A DNA stretch of 64,000 bases from UBA2336 sp049306095 (GTDB lineage: Bacteria > Bacteroidota > Bacteroidia > Cytophagales > Cyclobacteriaceae): the NCBI GenBank assembly GCA_049306095.1, contig JBAQPU010000018.1, positions 13,841 through 77,840 on the forward strand, given 5' to 3'. Positions 45,273 through 54,525 of this stretch are shown piece after piece. Position numbers and translations under genes: made by a program. Position 1 is the stretch's first letter. The number at the start of each line of letters is the position of its first letter. The notes below the pieces were generated by a model that did not search any database, was not told where the DNA came from, and worked only from the letters and a program-made list of their open reading frames with translations.

Positions 45273-48200
45273 CTAAAACCCATCATCTTCCTCTTTTTTC
45301 TTTTCATCTTTCTCTTCCTTCTTCTTTGCAGAACCACTGCTGAGGTTGTACGGAACATCAATATCGTAATATTCCTTGCGGAAGCGATTTATAAAAGCCA
45401 GCGTTTCTTCTTCGCTGCCGGGGATAAACACCATCTCACCCACTTTGGCTTTTCCTGAATTTGTTTTTTTAGAAACCAGCGTATTAAAGTCATTATTAGA
45501 GGAATACATCAGCAGGCGATTATCTTCAAACCCGAAATAATACCACGAATCGGGCGAAGCTTTTACAAATACATTCAATACAGGACTGCCGTCTTCCTGA
45601 TTTTTCTTGATCTCCATAAACCCTTCAAATGCTCCGTTAATATCATTCTTGCCAATGTTCGACAGCCCGAGTGATCCTTCACTATAAAATGCTTTCAGCT
45701 TTGGCGACCATTTCAAATTTACATTGGCGAATGTGAGCGGCCTGGCGGTTTCAGAAAGTGTTCCTAATGAAACATATCCCTGCTGGCTTCGGGTTTCATA
45801 ATCTTTCGCCACCCGTTCGCCTACGATGTCGGCAATTTTATAAAGCAACTCGGTGCGGTCGCCCAGCCCTTCTTCAGCTCCTTCATTTTGAATCACCAGT
45901 TGAATGTCGCGGGCCATCAGGGTAAAGGCATCGGCAGCAACGGTTGTACCCACCATCACCAGTGAATTCATTTTAATTTCGTTGGTTTCCATATTACCCT
46001 GCCCTAATGCCGTTGCGGTAACGTTGAAATCTTTTGTGCCGTTGAAAATACTAACCGGCCCCTCAAAGCGCACTTGTGATGTTTCATCGTTATAGGCAAA
46101 TACTTTCCCGGAAAGTTTGTTCCCTGCCGACTTCTCGCGGTCTTCAATTTTATATTCTTTGGTGAGCGCATCGTAATACAATGTGCCGCTTGGCAAAAAG
46201 AAATCATCGTCTCCTTCATTCTTATCGTTGAGGAATGAAATGTATAAGTCATTATCAAGCGAAGTAAAGTGAAGGCCGGCATCTACTTTCTTTCCTTCTT
46301 CTGAAACCGCATGGTCAAAATCAATCAGTACTTCCGGTTCATCTCCTGTTTGATGGTACCGAATCCAGGTGTTGTAGTTTTTGATTTTCTTGATGTCGAG
46401 TTTCACATAACCGGTCAATTGCAAAGCAGGTTTAGTGGCATACATGGTTAAATCGCCTTTGTAAAACATGCCCGCACCCAGTACCAGTTTTTCAGTTTCA
46501 ACTACATTGCCCACCCCAACCGTTTGCATGGAGGCTGCTGATTTTCTTCGTTGCGATTTTCTCGATGACTCTGTTTCCACAACCGGTTCTAAATGGAAGT
46601 TGGTCATTTTGATGGCAAACGTATCGCTCAAAAAATTTACGTACTGATAGGTTGCGTATCCCGAAAATTCTTTTCGCGAAATAACATCCACTACCCCTTC
46701 GGTCAGGCGGTGATACCCATTCAGGGTATCCAAAATAATGGTGGTATTTTTCAATGTTCCGATTTTGGCGTTTTCCAAAATCAACACCTCGTTGTTCTCG
46801 GGGGTGATTTTCGCATCGGCTACAATGATGTACGGAATACCACTTACCCGCATCTCCTGTGTTTTCAGATCGTACACTGCTTTTTCGGCATTGAAGTTGA
46901 GTGAATCGAGATCTTTGCGTGTTGTATAGAAGTATGAGTTTTCAATTGGCACATCCGGATTTTTGGTCATGGTGATTTTTTGGGTGGTTAAATCCCACCG
47001 CGCATTAGGAATGGATGTTCGGAATTGCGCAAACGGAAAATCAATGGCCGCCTCGCCTTCAATCTCGGGGCTGATATCGGCATAGTTTTGTGCCAGGTTA
47101 AATTTCACGCGCACATCGGTACCATCAATCAGCGGTTTTGTAGGATCCCCCGACTTAACACTAAACCTGGAGTGGCGTGCTCCGAAATCTTTTGCCGAAA
47201 AATTCATTTCGCGCGAGCGAAGCTCGGTGCCACGTGTTTCCAGTTTCCCCATGCCTGAGACTCCTTTCTTTGAAATGGTAATGGTTCCGGTAAGCTGTGC
47301 TGTAGAATCATAAAAATTAAAAGGAGCGGTTGTGTTGCGCAGTTTCATCTGATCCTGCTTGGGAAACCACTTCATCTGGTAATTGGGCAACGATGCCTGC
47401 GGAAAAATTACCGAACCAAATTGCTTCTCTTTGATGGTGGCGCGTGACCCCTTCGCAATTACCGAATCAGGATAAAAGACAAAATCGTTGGAGTTAACCG
47501 TAGTGGCCAGGAAATCTATTTTCCCCGGAGAACGCAACCCGCGGTTATCGAGCGTAATTACACCGTATAACCTGGCATCGCTCTTATATAATTGATACCC
47601 ATCACGCGGGGTGGCGTGTTCGAAGCCCAACGACTTATCGGGCATGGTGTGCAGTTTATCTTTGAAGCTCGGGAACATGCCGCTTGACACAAACGTGCCC
47701 TCGAAGTTTAGCGAGGCGGGATCGGCATCGTTCAAGCTATCCAACTTAAACGGAGGAACGACAAAAAACACCGAGCGATCGTACACACCGCCCAGCACTT
47801 CGGGCCGGTCGAAATAAATGACCCCTCCGGCTGCGGCATCCAGGCGCGGGTAATTGGGGATTTTTAATTTCCCCGCTTTGTTATTCGGGCGATTGATGTA
47901 CAGCGTGCCAGAAGTTTTAGCAGCCGTGCTCATTCCTCCTTCGGCAGCTGCTGCTGAATCGGCACCCACCATCGAATTGTTAATTTTTCTGCGCACCATT
48001 TGGCCGCGGGTGTTGCGCTCCATCGAATAGAAATTGATGGAATCAATGTGGTTCAGGCTAATGAAGAAGCTGTCGTATTTTAGTGTAAAATCCTTTCCAG
48101 TAATTTCAAAGTTTCCTGCGGTGATGGTTCCGTCAAATTTAATATCGCGGTTTTGCAAAATGGTAATCAGGGCGCTGTCGGGTTTAATAACCACATTCAA

Positions 48201-50045
48201 CGAATCACTCACATTAAATTCTTCTACACCCCGCACCACCATGTTTCGCTTGGCAAAGCTTAAAGTGGCATTTGAGTATAGCGGCTTCTTCAAATCTGTT
48301 AACGCATACGAACCGGTAACGGAATGAATCTTCAGGTTATCATAATCCTTCTTCCCTTTGTAGGCAAGGTATAGGCTAATGGCTTTCTCTTTTACTTTTA
48401 CCAAATCGCCTTGAGGCCAGTACTCCACCAATCCTTTTTGAGCCAGAAACTCAATGGCTCTTTGCACTTCCATAATATTGTATCCGTAACGTTGCGATAA
48501 TTCACCGGTATGGGTTTCGCGGGTATTATTTTGAATACAATAAATCGCCACCATGGCCAACGGATGAAAACTGAAACCAACTCCTTCCAGGGTTCTGAAA
48601 TCTTCGGGCTTATAGTAATCTACCGATTCCAATATCATGGGCACTGTACTCCCCAGTGGGGTGGCAATGTCCAGACTGTCGGCTTTCAAGTCCCAGCGAA
48701 TGGTGCTGGCGGCAAAGTCCATATTAAAAAATGAGGATGAGTAAGGAGTATGACGCATGGGGCCCTTCTCTCCCGACAGCAGGAGTTTTTCATTTTTGAA
48801 ATCATACTTCATCTGCACCGACCGGTGAATGAGGGAGTCGTTTTCCTGGTAAATATGGAAGTAGGTTTGATTGGCCAACACAACGGAATCCTGAAAAATA
48901 AATTCTCTCGACCGTGCTTTAAATCGCGTGCCGGTGCTGTCACTTACTTCAATCGTAGCCAGTGCGTGGTCTACCGATGTGCTTAGGATTTTCGCTCCCA
49001 GCAACGTGAACCCACCCGAATAATACATGTTGGAGCCACCCAGCCCCTTTATTTCAAGATTACTTTGATAGGAAGTAAATCGCGGATAACTGGATGCCGT
49101 TGAGTCTTTTCTGGTTTGCGATTTAAATTCAAATTTCCCCGGAATAAAGCCGGGCGTTTTTCCGAGGTAATTAAGTTTAACCAGGTCGGCTTTGAGTTCA
49201 GGTTTTTTTACATTGAGGTTATACACGGTAAGCGTACAATACACCGAATCAGGATTGAGCATTGCCGATGACCAATCGAACCTCCCTTCTTCACCAACAA
49301 AAAGATTATCCGTTAGGGAAAAAACGCCTTTGGTGTTTTTCAGAAAGACAGAATCATACCGGGTAACAAAATTTAAATCGGTGCGGGTAAACCGGATCAC
49401 CGCACCATCGAGCACGGGTTGAGGCGTGGGTTTTTCCCAATACGGTGGCGGCTCATGATACACGGTGTCGATCGGTTCCTCCGTCCAGGTATCGGTAACT
49501 GTTTCATTTAAGGAAGCGAGGGTATCGGGTGGAGGAGGAATAAATTCCAGGTATTCAAACGTGTACTCAGCATTGGCAGCATAAAGCCGGTAGCTCTTAT
49601 CAAAATACAGCGCGTGATGTTCAAAAAATTCGCGTGACGTTCTGAAGAAATTCATCGCCTTGTCAGACTTGTAGTTGGCAATTACTTTATCGACAACCTT
49701 TAGAAAGTTATTGAACTGTGCCGGGTCGATGCCCTCCACATTCACGGCATTCACGATTGCCCCAAAATACTGAACGAGGTGGGGGCGCAATTTGTAGCCC
49801 TTCCTTTTCATGAGGTAGGTTTGTTTTTTAATGCGCTCCTGAACATCGAATGTCATGTTTCCCCAGGCAACGGTTAAACCGCCACCCACAACCGCGGCAT
49901 CTACGTTGCGGGTATTTTCCATGACAATGCGCAGACTGTCGGCAAAGCCGATGGAAACAGGCACGGCAACGGAGTCGCGCTTTTGACCATACGCGATGGC
50001 CAGTGGGGCAAACAGGAAGAGCAGGATGTAGAAAACCGTTTTCAC
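45273..50045 (-). CDS. Very large exported protein of unknown function
   Basis: About 1590 residues from the GTG at 50043-50045, which gives the signal peptide MKTVFYILLFLFAPLAIAYG; a TTG at 50072 is the alternative and no ATG is available. The N-terminal about 170 residues are helical. The rest is dominated by beta-strand repeats of similar shape (GVSGMGKLETRGTELRS, GLRSPGKIDFLATTVNSN, and GTKDFNVTATALGQGNME), recalling OstA/LptA- or AsmA-type folds. A helical insert near residues 510-550 looks like a winged helix (QRYGYNIMEVQRAIEFLAQK). The tail is lysine/glutamate-rich. Function not known; an envelope or lipid/LPS-handling role is only a guess. Confidence 0.72.
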   Translation of the reverse strand: MKTVFYILLFLFAPLAIAYGQKRDSVAVPVSIGFADSLRIVMENTRNVDAAVVGGGLTVAWGNMTFDVQERIKKQTYLMKRKGYKLRPHLVQYFGAIVNAVNVEGIDPAQFNNFLKVVDKVIANYKSDKAMNFFRTSREFFEHHALYFDKSYRLYAANAEYTFEYLEFIPPPPDTLASLNETVTDTWTEEPIDTVYHEPPPYWEKPTPQPVLDGAVIRFTRTDLNFVTRYDSVFLKNTKGVFSLTDNLFVGEEGRFDWSSAMLNPDSVYCTLTVYNLNVKKPELKADLVKLNYLGKTPGFIPGKFEFKSQTRKDSTASSYPRFTSYQSNLEIKGLGGSNMYYSGGFTLLGAKILSTSVDHALATIEVSDSTGTRFKARSREFIFQDSVVLANQTYFHIYQENDSLIHRSVQMKYDFKNEKLLLSGEKGPMRHTPYSSSFFNMDFAASTIRWDLKADSLDIATPLGSTVPMILESVDYYKPEDFRTLEGVGFSFHPLAMVAIYCIQNNTRETHTGELSQRYGYNIMEVQRAIEFLAQKGLVEYWPQGDLVKVKEKAISLYLAYKGKKDYDNLKIHSVTGSYALTDLKKPLYSNATLSFAKRNMVVRGVEEFNVSDSLNVVIKPDSALITILQNRDIKFDGTITAGNFEITGKDFTLKYDSFFISLNHIDSINFYSMERNTRGQMVRRKINNSMVGADSAAAAEGGMSTAAKTSGTLYINRPNNKAGKLKIPNYPRLDAAAGGVIYFDRPEVLGGVYDRSVFFVVPPFKLDSLNDADPASLNFEGTFVSSGMFPSFKDKLHTMPDKSLGFEHATPRDGYQLYKSDARLYGVITLDNRGLRSPGKIDFLATTVNSNDFVFYPDSVIAKGSRATIKEKQFGSVIFPQASLPNYQMKWFPKQDQMKLRNTTAPFNFYDSTAQLTGTITISKKGVSGMGKLETRGTELRSREMNFSAKDFGARHSRFSVKSGDPTKPLIDGTDVRVKFNLAQNYADISPEIEGEAAIDFPFAQFRTSIPNARWDLTTQKITMTKNPDVPIENSYFYTTRKDLDSLNFNAEKAVYDLKTQEMRVSGIPYIIVADAKITPENNEVLILENAKIGTLKNTTIILDTLNGYHRLTEGVVDVISRKEFSGYATYQYVNFLSDTFAIKMTNFHLEPVVETESSRKSQRRKSAASMQTVGVGNVVETEKLVLGAGMFYKGDLTMYATKPALQLTGYVKLDIKKIKNYNTWIRYHQTGDEPEVLIDFDHAVSEEGKKVDAGLHFTSLDNDLYISFLNDKNEGDDDFFLPSGTLYYDALTKEYKIEDREKSAGNKLSGKVFAYNDETSQVRFEGPVSIFNGTKDFNVTATALGQGNMETNEIKMNSLVMVGTTVAADAFTLMARDIQLVIQNEGAEEGLGDRTELLYKIADIVGERVAKDYETRSQQGYVSLGTLSETARPLTFANVNLKWSPKLKAFYSEGSLGLSNIGKNDINGAFEGFMEIKKNQEDGSPVLNVFVKASPDSWYYFGFEDNRLLMYSSNNDFNTLVSKKTNSGKAKVGEMVFIPGSEEETLAFINRFRKEYYDIDVPYNLSSGSAKKKEEKDEKKKEEDDGF

Positions 50046-50559
50046 GCAGTCAAAAACCCTTGAAATTCGCAAATAATGGTGAAATAAGCTAAAATGAATG
50101 CTTGTGTGTATTTAACGCTATTCCGTTACCGTTGTGATACCGAACAGAGAAAGATTAGTCAGGCAACTTTCTTGTCCCACACCGAAGAGCAATTGTAATC
50201 ACTCAGAAAAATGTCATCTAATTTGGTTTTAATTTCAAAACCACTCCAAGAGACCCCACGAAGGGTTCATAATCGTATATCAGGGTCATCGCCAAGATGA
50301 AAGTTGAGACCCACCCGCAAAAAGATTTTTTTCTTCTACAGGGGCGCCTGCCCATCGGCAACATAGGATAAAAATGCTTTTAACATTTTCCCTTCCCACC
50401 AATTCACTCCCTCTCATGCTTGTGGTCATGCTGAACCTGCCTACCGCAGGCAGGCTTATTTCAGCAATTGTATCAAGAAAGACCCTGAAGCAAGTTCAGG
50501 GTGACAGAGGAATATTTTTAGAAAGCGCATAGTTTCAACTAACGGTTGTGACCAATGAA
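50046..50559. other. Gene-free interval of about 510 bases before the giant gene
   Basis: The 106-bp dispersed repeat occupies 50417-50522. Between about 50160 and 50400 there are several inverted matches on the minus strand, including GACCC with GGGTC around an inner ACCC-TTCGTG-GGGT hairpin and a TGGTTTT / AAAACCA stem, so a structured leader is conceivable. No credible ORF is seen; a 23-codon frame starting MTLIYDYEPF is not supported by anything else. Confidence 0.5.
50417..50522 (+). repeat. 106-bp dispersed repeat, copy 1
   Basis: Contains two palindromes: CCTGCC(T)..GGCAGG near the left and ACCCTGAA-GCAAG-TTCAGGGT near the right. The same 106 bases recur inverted at 59751-59856 with six differences counted by eye, and both boundaries fall at the same bases. 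It follows prmA and may end its transcript. Confidence 0.85.
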
Positions 50560-51393
50560 TTACCTGACTTTCTGCAATAACAATGCAGCCCAGTTCTCGC
50601 GTTCATCGGAACGTACGTGTTCAAGATCATAACGCTGAGCCTCTTCCATTAAATCTGGAATGTCCTTCTCATAAAAACCACTCAGCAAAAGTAGTCCGCC
50701 CGGTTTGAGGTACGCGGCATACTGTGCCATTTCTACCAGTAAAATATTTTTGTTGATGTTGGCCAGGATAATATCGAAGCTATCGTCAAACGTGAGGTCA
50801 CTGATTTTTCCCTGCCGGATGATGATATTGCTACAGCCATTCACCTCCGCGTTTTCTTTTCCGTTGATCACGCTCCACTCATCAATATCAAATGCGTCCA
50901 CTGCCGAAGCCCCCAGTTTGGAGGCCATCACCGAGAGAATGGCAGTGCCACAGCCCGCATCCATTACGCGTTTGTTTTGGTGATCCATTTCCATCTGGTT
51001 CTTCACCATCAAGTATGTGGTTTGATGATGCCCTGTACCAAACGACATTTTAGGTGTGATGATGATTTCGTACGGGTATATTTTTTCAGGCTGATGAAAG
51101 CCCGCGCGGATCATACACTTGTCATCAACAATGATGGGCTCGTAATTTTTTTCCCACTCTTCGTTCCAGTTCTTTTTTTCAATTTTATCCTGGTAAAAAA
51201 CAACCGGTGTAAATTGCCCATACTTGTCTTTTACCTCATACAGTTTCTGCTTGTCGTAGGTGTCCTGCTCGGCATACGCTTCAAATCCTTTCTCTGTTTC
51301 CATGAAGGTATCAAAGCCGGCCTCTGCAATTTCGGCCATGAGGATCTCGGAAAACTCGGAGTCGCAGATTACTTGTAGACGGGTGTAGTACAT
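50560..51393 (-). CDS. prmA: Ribosomal protein L11 methyltransferase
   Basis: A 277-residue SAM-dependent methyltransferase of the PrmA family, which trimethylates ribosomal protein L11. The N-terminal substrate-binding region is followed by PKMSFGTGHHQTTYLM (substrate-side loop typical of PrmA) and the SAM-binding VMDAGCGTAILSVMASKLGA. Later FDIILANINKNILL has the family's NxNxxxL-type catalytic segment, and PGGLLLLSGFYEKD ends it. The start is ATG at 51391-51393. It is the last gene of a minus-strand run from the DUF6702 gene. Confidence 0.95.
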   Translation of the reverse strand: MYYTRLQVICDSEFSEILMAEIAEAGFDTFMETEKGFEAYAEQDTYDKQKLYEVKDKYGQFTPVVFYQDKIEKKNWNEEWEKNYEPIIVDDKCMIRAGFHQPEKIYPYEIIITPKMSFGTGHHQTTYLMVKNQMEMDHQNKRVMDAGCGTAILSVMASKLGASAVDAFDIDEWSVINGKENAEVNGCSNIIIRQGKISDLTFDDSFDIILANINKNILLVEMAQYAAYLKPGGLLLLSGFYEKDIPDLMEEAQRYDLEHVRSDERENWAALLLQKVR

Positions 51394-51418
51394 AATTAAT
51401 TTTCAATGGTCAATTTGC

Positions 51419-51460
51419 AGATTAGCCAATGGCATTCATCGGCACATTGGCTAATTGATC
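51419..51460. repeat. Inverted and direct repeats at the tpiA stop
   Basis: ATTAGCCAATG (51421-51431) is inverted at 51445-51455, and CATTGGCTAATTGA occurs twice in tandem from 51445 and 51460. The TpiA stop codon and last residues (SISQ) lie inside the second copy. No T-run follows the hairpin, so its use as a terminator is doubtful. Confidence 0.55.
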
Positions 51461-52226
51461 ATTGGCTAATTGACTTAATGATTTCCGTAAACTCTCTCGA
51501 CTTCAAGGAAGCCCCCCCAACCAATCCACCGTCTACATCGGGGTTTGAAAATAATTCCTTGGCATTGGCGGCATTCACACTTCCTCCATATAATATGGAG
51601 AGGTCATCGGCTGCACCCTGCCCGAATTTCCCTGCCAGGTGTTTGCGAATTACCGCGTGCATTTCCTGTGCTTGTTGTGCTGTGGCCGTTTTGCCTGTAC
51701 CAATGGCCCAAACCGGCTCGTAGGCAATCACTACCTTTTTTAAATTCTCAGCCGAGAGGTGAAAAAGACTTTCTTCTACCTGTTGCTTCACCAACTGTTC
51801 GTGTGTTCCTTTCTCACGGATCTCCAACGGTTCGCCACAACAAAAAATAGGTGATAAGCCGTGCTTCAACGCCACATCAATTTTCTTTGCCAATAATTTT
51901 CCATCCTCACCAAAGTACTGCCTGCGTTCGCTGTGCCCGAGAATTACATACGGTATGTTCATGGATGTTAACATGCCTGCTGAAACCTCACCGGTATACG
52001 CACCTGACTCGTGTTCGCTGCAATTCTGAGCACCAACAGAAATTCGTGTGTTGCTTCCCAACTGATTTTTGATGGGTAACAAATATGGAAAAGGTATACA
52101 GAAAATAACCCTGACATCGCCCTTTACTTCATCGGCCACCATGCTCATGATTTCGGAGGTTAGCACGTTTGCTTCCTGAAGGGTTTTGTTCATTTTCCAG
52201 TTTCCGGCTACGATTTTTTTGCGCAT
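51459..52226 (-). CDS. tpiA: Triosephosphate isomerase
   Basis: A 255-residue TIM-barrel enzyme that interconverts dihydroxyacetone phosphate and glyceraldehyde 3-phosphate in glycolysis. The active site shows K11 in GNWKMN, His in ILGHSERRQYF, the catalytic Glu in AYEPVWAIGTGKT, and the phosphate loop GGSVNAANA. The length is standard. It lies 12 bases after the VapC-like gene; the last four codons fall in a tandem duplication. Confidence 0.97.
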   Translation of the reverse strand: MRKKIVAGNWKMNKTLQEANVLTSEIMSMVADEVKGDVRVIFCIPFPYLLPIKNQLGSNTRISVGAQNCSEHESGAYTGEVSAGMLTSMNIPYVILGHSERRQYFGEDGKLLAKKIDVALKHGLSPIFCCGEPLEIREKGTHEQLVKQQVEESLFHLSAENLKKVVIAYEPVWAIGTGKTATAQQAQEMHAVIRKHLAGKFGQGAADDLSILYGGSVNAANAKELFSNPDVDGGLVGGASLKSREFTEIIKSISQ

Positions 52227-52238
52227 GGAGATTTTAAT

Positions 52239-52646
52239 TTATACTTCGATAAATGGATTGACAATTTTCAGCTTCTTATTGAAAATATGGCCATGCTGCA
52301 TGTCTTCCGAATACAATGCAACGCAACCAGCCTCATCTGCTAATGCCAGAATCATTGAGTCATACACACTGTAACCAAATTGTTCAACAAAAAGTATTGC
52401 CTGATTAACAGTTTGCTTTGTTGTGCTGCGAACTTCACACGCCTGCATGAGACTATTGGCATGATGAATGGCCGCTATTCTCGTCAGCCTGAACTTTTTA
52501 AGACAAACATTAAGGTTTTCCGCTACTACTTGCGTGCTGATTATGGGTCTTTGCTGAAGTAACCGTTTTGACACATTGTGCTTGGGGCTGCGCTTGTCAA
52601 GAATATACAGGCACACATTCGAATCAAGGAAAATCTTACCGGGCAT
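52239..52646 (-). CDS. PIN-domain toxin (VapC-like)
   Basis: A 135-residue PIN-domain ribonuclease from the ATG at 52644-52646. Acidic active-site residues appear as D8 in IFLDSNVCLYILD, a mid-domain Glu in VAENLNVC, and Asp residues in YSVYDSMILALADEAGC and LYSEDMQHG. VapC toxins cut tRNA or rRNA when their antitoxin is lost. It overlaps the 3' end of a short upstream gene by 11 bases, the usual antitoxin-toxin arrangement, though the antitoxin is unusual. Set between gldB and tpiA. Confidence 0.86.
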   Translation of the reverse strand: MPGKIFLDSNVCLYILDKRSPKHNVSKRLLQQRPIISTQVVAENLNVCLKKFRLTRIAAIHHANSLMQACEVRSTTKQTVNQAILFVEQFGYSVYDSMILALADEAGCVALYSEDMQHGHIFNKKLKIVNPFIEV

Positions 52647-52806
52647 TAGCTTCTTCCCGGTCAAATTTAAACTGGCTCAAATCAACCTGAATATCCTTCC
52701 AGAAATTCCAGGCCTTCTCAAAACCAGTATTCTTCTTTTGAGTTGTTTTATGCCCTTTTCCTGACTTAAAAACAGTACGCTTCTTTTTTCGACTAACCAC
52801 CGCCAT
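52636..52806 (-). CDS. Short basic protein upstream of the PIN toxin, probable antitoxin
   Basis: A 56-residue protein from the ATG at 52804-52806; a TTG start adds seven residues. It has a strongly basic N-terminal half (RKKKR, GKGHK, KK) that could contact DNA or RNA, and a C-terminal aromatic/acidic part (FWKDIQVDLSQFKFDREEANAR) that could block the PIN active site. It overlaps vapC by 11 bases. No known DNA-binding fold is visible, so a VapB-type call is inferred from position. Confidence 0.65.
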   Translation of the reverse strand: MAVVSRKKKRTVFKSGKGHKTTQKKNTGFEKAWNFWKDIQVDLSQFKFDREEANAR

Positions 52807-52863
52807 GACTCTGAATCTTTTAGGCAATATACAAATTTGCCGGCTTGCCTACTTTTCTTTGCG

Positions 52864-53889
52864 TTAGTGTCTCACCGGTTTATAGTGCGATTCCTTGAAA
52901 AGTTTATCGGCATTGTCATTTTTCATCAAGTCGGGCAGGGTTACTTCGGGGTGGGTTTTCATGTAGTTTTTCACAATCTCCCAGCCTACCCACTGGCCAA
53001 TGCGCCCGGGGCATTTTTCGCCTACTTCCACTGTTTTTGGCCGGTCGCCCAGGTATTTTTGTTTCATCATGTGGCTTGTGGCGTACAGCAATTTGTCTTC
53101 GATGAATCTCGCCCAAATCAAATCCTGATTTTCACGCGCACCTTTTATTTCTTCGGGTGTATACCAGATCAACACACTGTCGGGTGTACAGGGTGTCATC
53201 TGCTTGGCAAAATAAAACGCCTTGCCATACACCATCATGTCGGCCAGTACCGTTCGGTCATCAGGGTTCACTTTATTTAACCGGCTATCAATTCCGTACA
53301 GCAACATGCAGGAAGGCACAATATTTTCTTTCCCGTATTGCCTTAACAAGTAGTCATACATGTTGGGCCTGTATTTCGCGCCCGGTCCAAGGTAAAAATC
53401 CAGGCTCACAATTATTAAGGAGTCGCTCACGAATAAATCATTTTCCAGTCCACTGATAACCGTTTGAACTTTCGGAACTCGAAAATCAGGATAATAGTAT
53501 TTCACTTTTTTAAAAGCTTCGGTAAACTCGCTTTGTAGGGCGGCCTCATCGCCAAACACCCTGCGGATCTCCATCACCAGGGTATCGATATGCGGATTGG
53601 TAAAGCGATTGTACAACTGGTTGATGAAGGCAGAGTCGTTCGGGTAACGCTCCCGCACAAAAAAGTGATCGCGCAGCGCTACATGCTTACCAAGGAGTTG
53701 CACTAATTCTTCTTTGGAAGAAAGTCCGGTGAGCGAACCGATCAGTGATTCATGTTTTACCGTTACCTGAATGTTTTCTGTGTCTGGAATAAAGGCACAT
53801 TCTTCCTTATCCTCTCCACATCCGCTTAAAAAAATAATACTGCTTACTAAAAATATTACGCTTAGAGCGCGCCAGAGGGTTTGCTTCAT
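52864..53889 (-). CDS. gldB: GldB, gliding motility lipoprotein
   Basis: A 341-residue lipoprotein from the ATG at 53887-53889, with lipobox FLSGC and cysteine at residue 24. The sequence shows the GldB pattern, including LSLDFYLGPGAKY-type LDFYLGPGAKYRP, MVYGKAFYFAKQM, WARFIEDKLLYAT and the late RIGQWVGWEIVKNYM. GldB is needed for gliding in Flavobacterium johnsoniae and is a peptidase-like fold without proven activity. The gene lies far from gldKLM, which is common. Confidence 0.9.
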   Translation of the reverse strand: MKQTLWRALSVIFLVSSIIFLSGCGEDKEECAFIPDTENIQVTVKHESLIGSLTGLSSKEELVQLLGKHVALRDHFFVRERYPNDSAFINQLYNRFTNPHIDTLVMEIRRVFGDEAALQSEFTEAFKKVKYYYPDFRVPKVQTVISGLENDLFVSDSLIIVSLDFYLGPGAKYRPNMYDYLLRQYGKENIVPSCMLLYGIDSRLNKVNPDDRTVLADMMVYGKAFYFAKQMTPCTPDSVLIWYTPEEIKGARENQDLIWARFIEDKLLYATSHMMKQKYLGDRPKTVEVGEKCPGRIGQWVGWEIVKNYMKTHPEVTLPDLMKNDNADKLFKESHYKPVRH

Positions 53890-53899
53890 GAAAAGAAAT

Positions 53900-54391
53900 T
53901 TATTTTGTTTCAAACATCAATTTACCGGAAGGATTGTCGCGCATCAGGCGCAGGCTTTTCACTTCTTCTCCTACCGTTACATGTACCAGGTTGGATTGAT
54001 CTTCGTATAGTTCTGTCAGAACGGTGTTGAACACTTCAATACCGGAGAAACGCTTTACATTCATTACTTGAACGTACGCAACAATAGCCTCACCCTCTAC
54101 CTCATACCCCAGGTATTTCACTTGTTGTTGCTTTCCGTTAAGCGAGATTCTCAGGCGCGACATCAGGTAATTCGAAATCATGTGATCGCTTGTTACCGTG
54201 CCTGTCGGCTTTAACAAATTCAAATCCGGCTGCTTTCGTTCATCACGAATGGCGCGCTCCAGGTCATCCCAAAAAATACGGGTCACAATTTCGAGTTCCC
54301 GTTCCTTCTGATCAAACTCAATTTCAGTCACCGAAACGTGAACCGGATGCGTGACAAACAACACCAATACATAGGGTAAGAGCAGATTCAA
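53900..54391 (-). CDS. DUF6702 family exported protein
   Basis: A 163-residue protein from a TTG start at 54391, with a short hydrophobic leader (LLLPYVLVLFVTHPV). The only upstream stop is close, and no ATG fits, so the non-ATG start is likely real. The body begins HPVHVSVTEIEFDQKERELEIVTRIFWDDLE, as in the DUF6702 family, where it resembles the metal-transport-linked DUF2796/HupE-neighbour proteins. The divergent gene next to it is HupE-like, supporting a shared job. Function unknown. Confidence 0.75.
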   Translation of the reverse strand: MNLLLPYVLVLFVTHPVHVSVTEIEFDQKERELEIVTRIFWDDLERAIRDERKQPDLNLLKPTGTVTSDHMISNYLMSRLRISLNGKQQQVKYLGYEVEGEAIVAYVQVMNVKRFSGIEVFNTVLTELYEDQSNLVHVTVGEEVKSLRLMRDNPSGKLMFETK

Positions 54392-54465
54392 AATTTCTGA
54401 TTTATACGTTCAGGGTTCAAAGTTCAAAATTAAAGCTGGGATTATCCAATACCACAAATGGGAAC

Positions 54466-54497
54466 ATTGAAAATAGAGTTTTGAATGAGTATACTTG
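54466..54497 (+). promoter_or_regulatory. Weak promoter candidate for the HupE-like gene
   Basis: ATTG at 54466-54469 and TATACTTG at 54490-54497 (one mismatch to TAnnTTTG) are 20 bases apart. Together they fit a Bacteroidota promoter with two mismatches and support the ATG at 54526. Confidence 0.3.
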
Positions 54498-54525
54498 CAT
54501 CCTTCAACCTCCTGAGCATCAGTAC

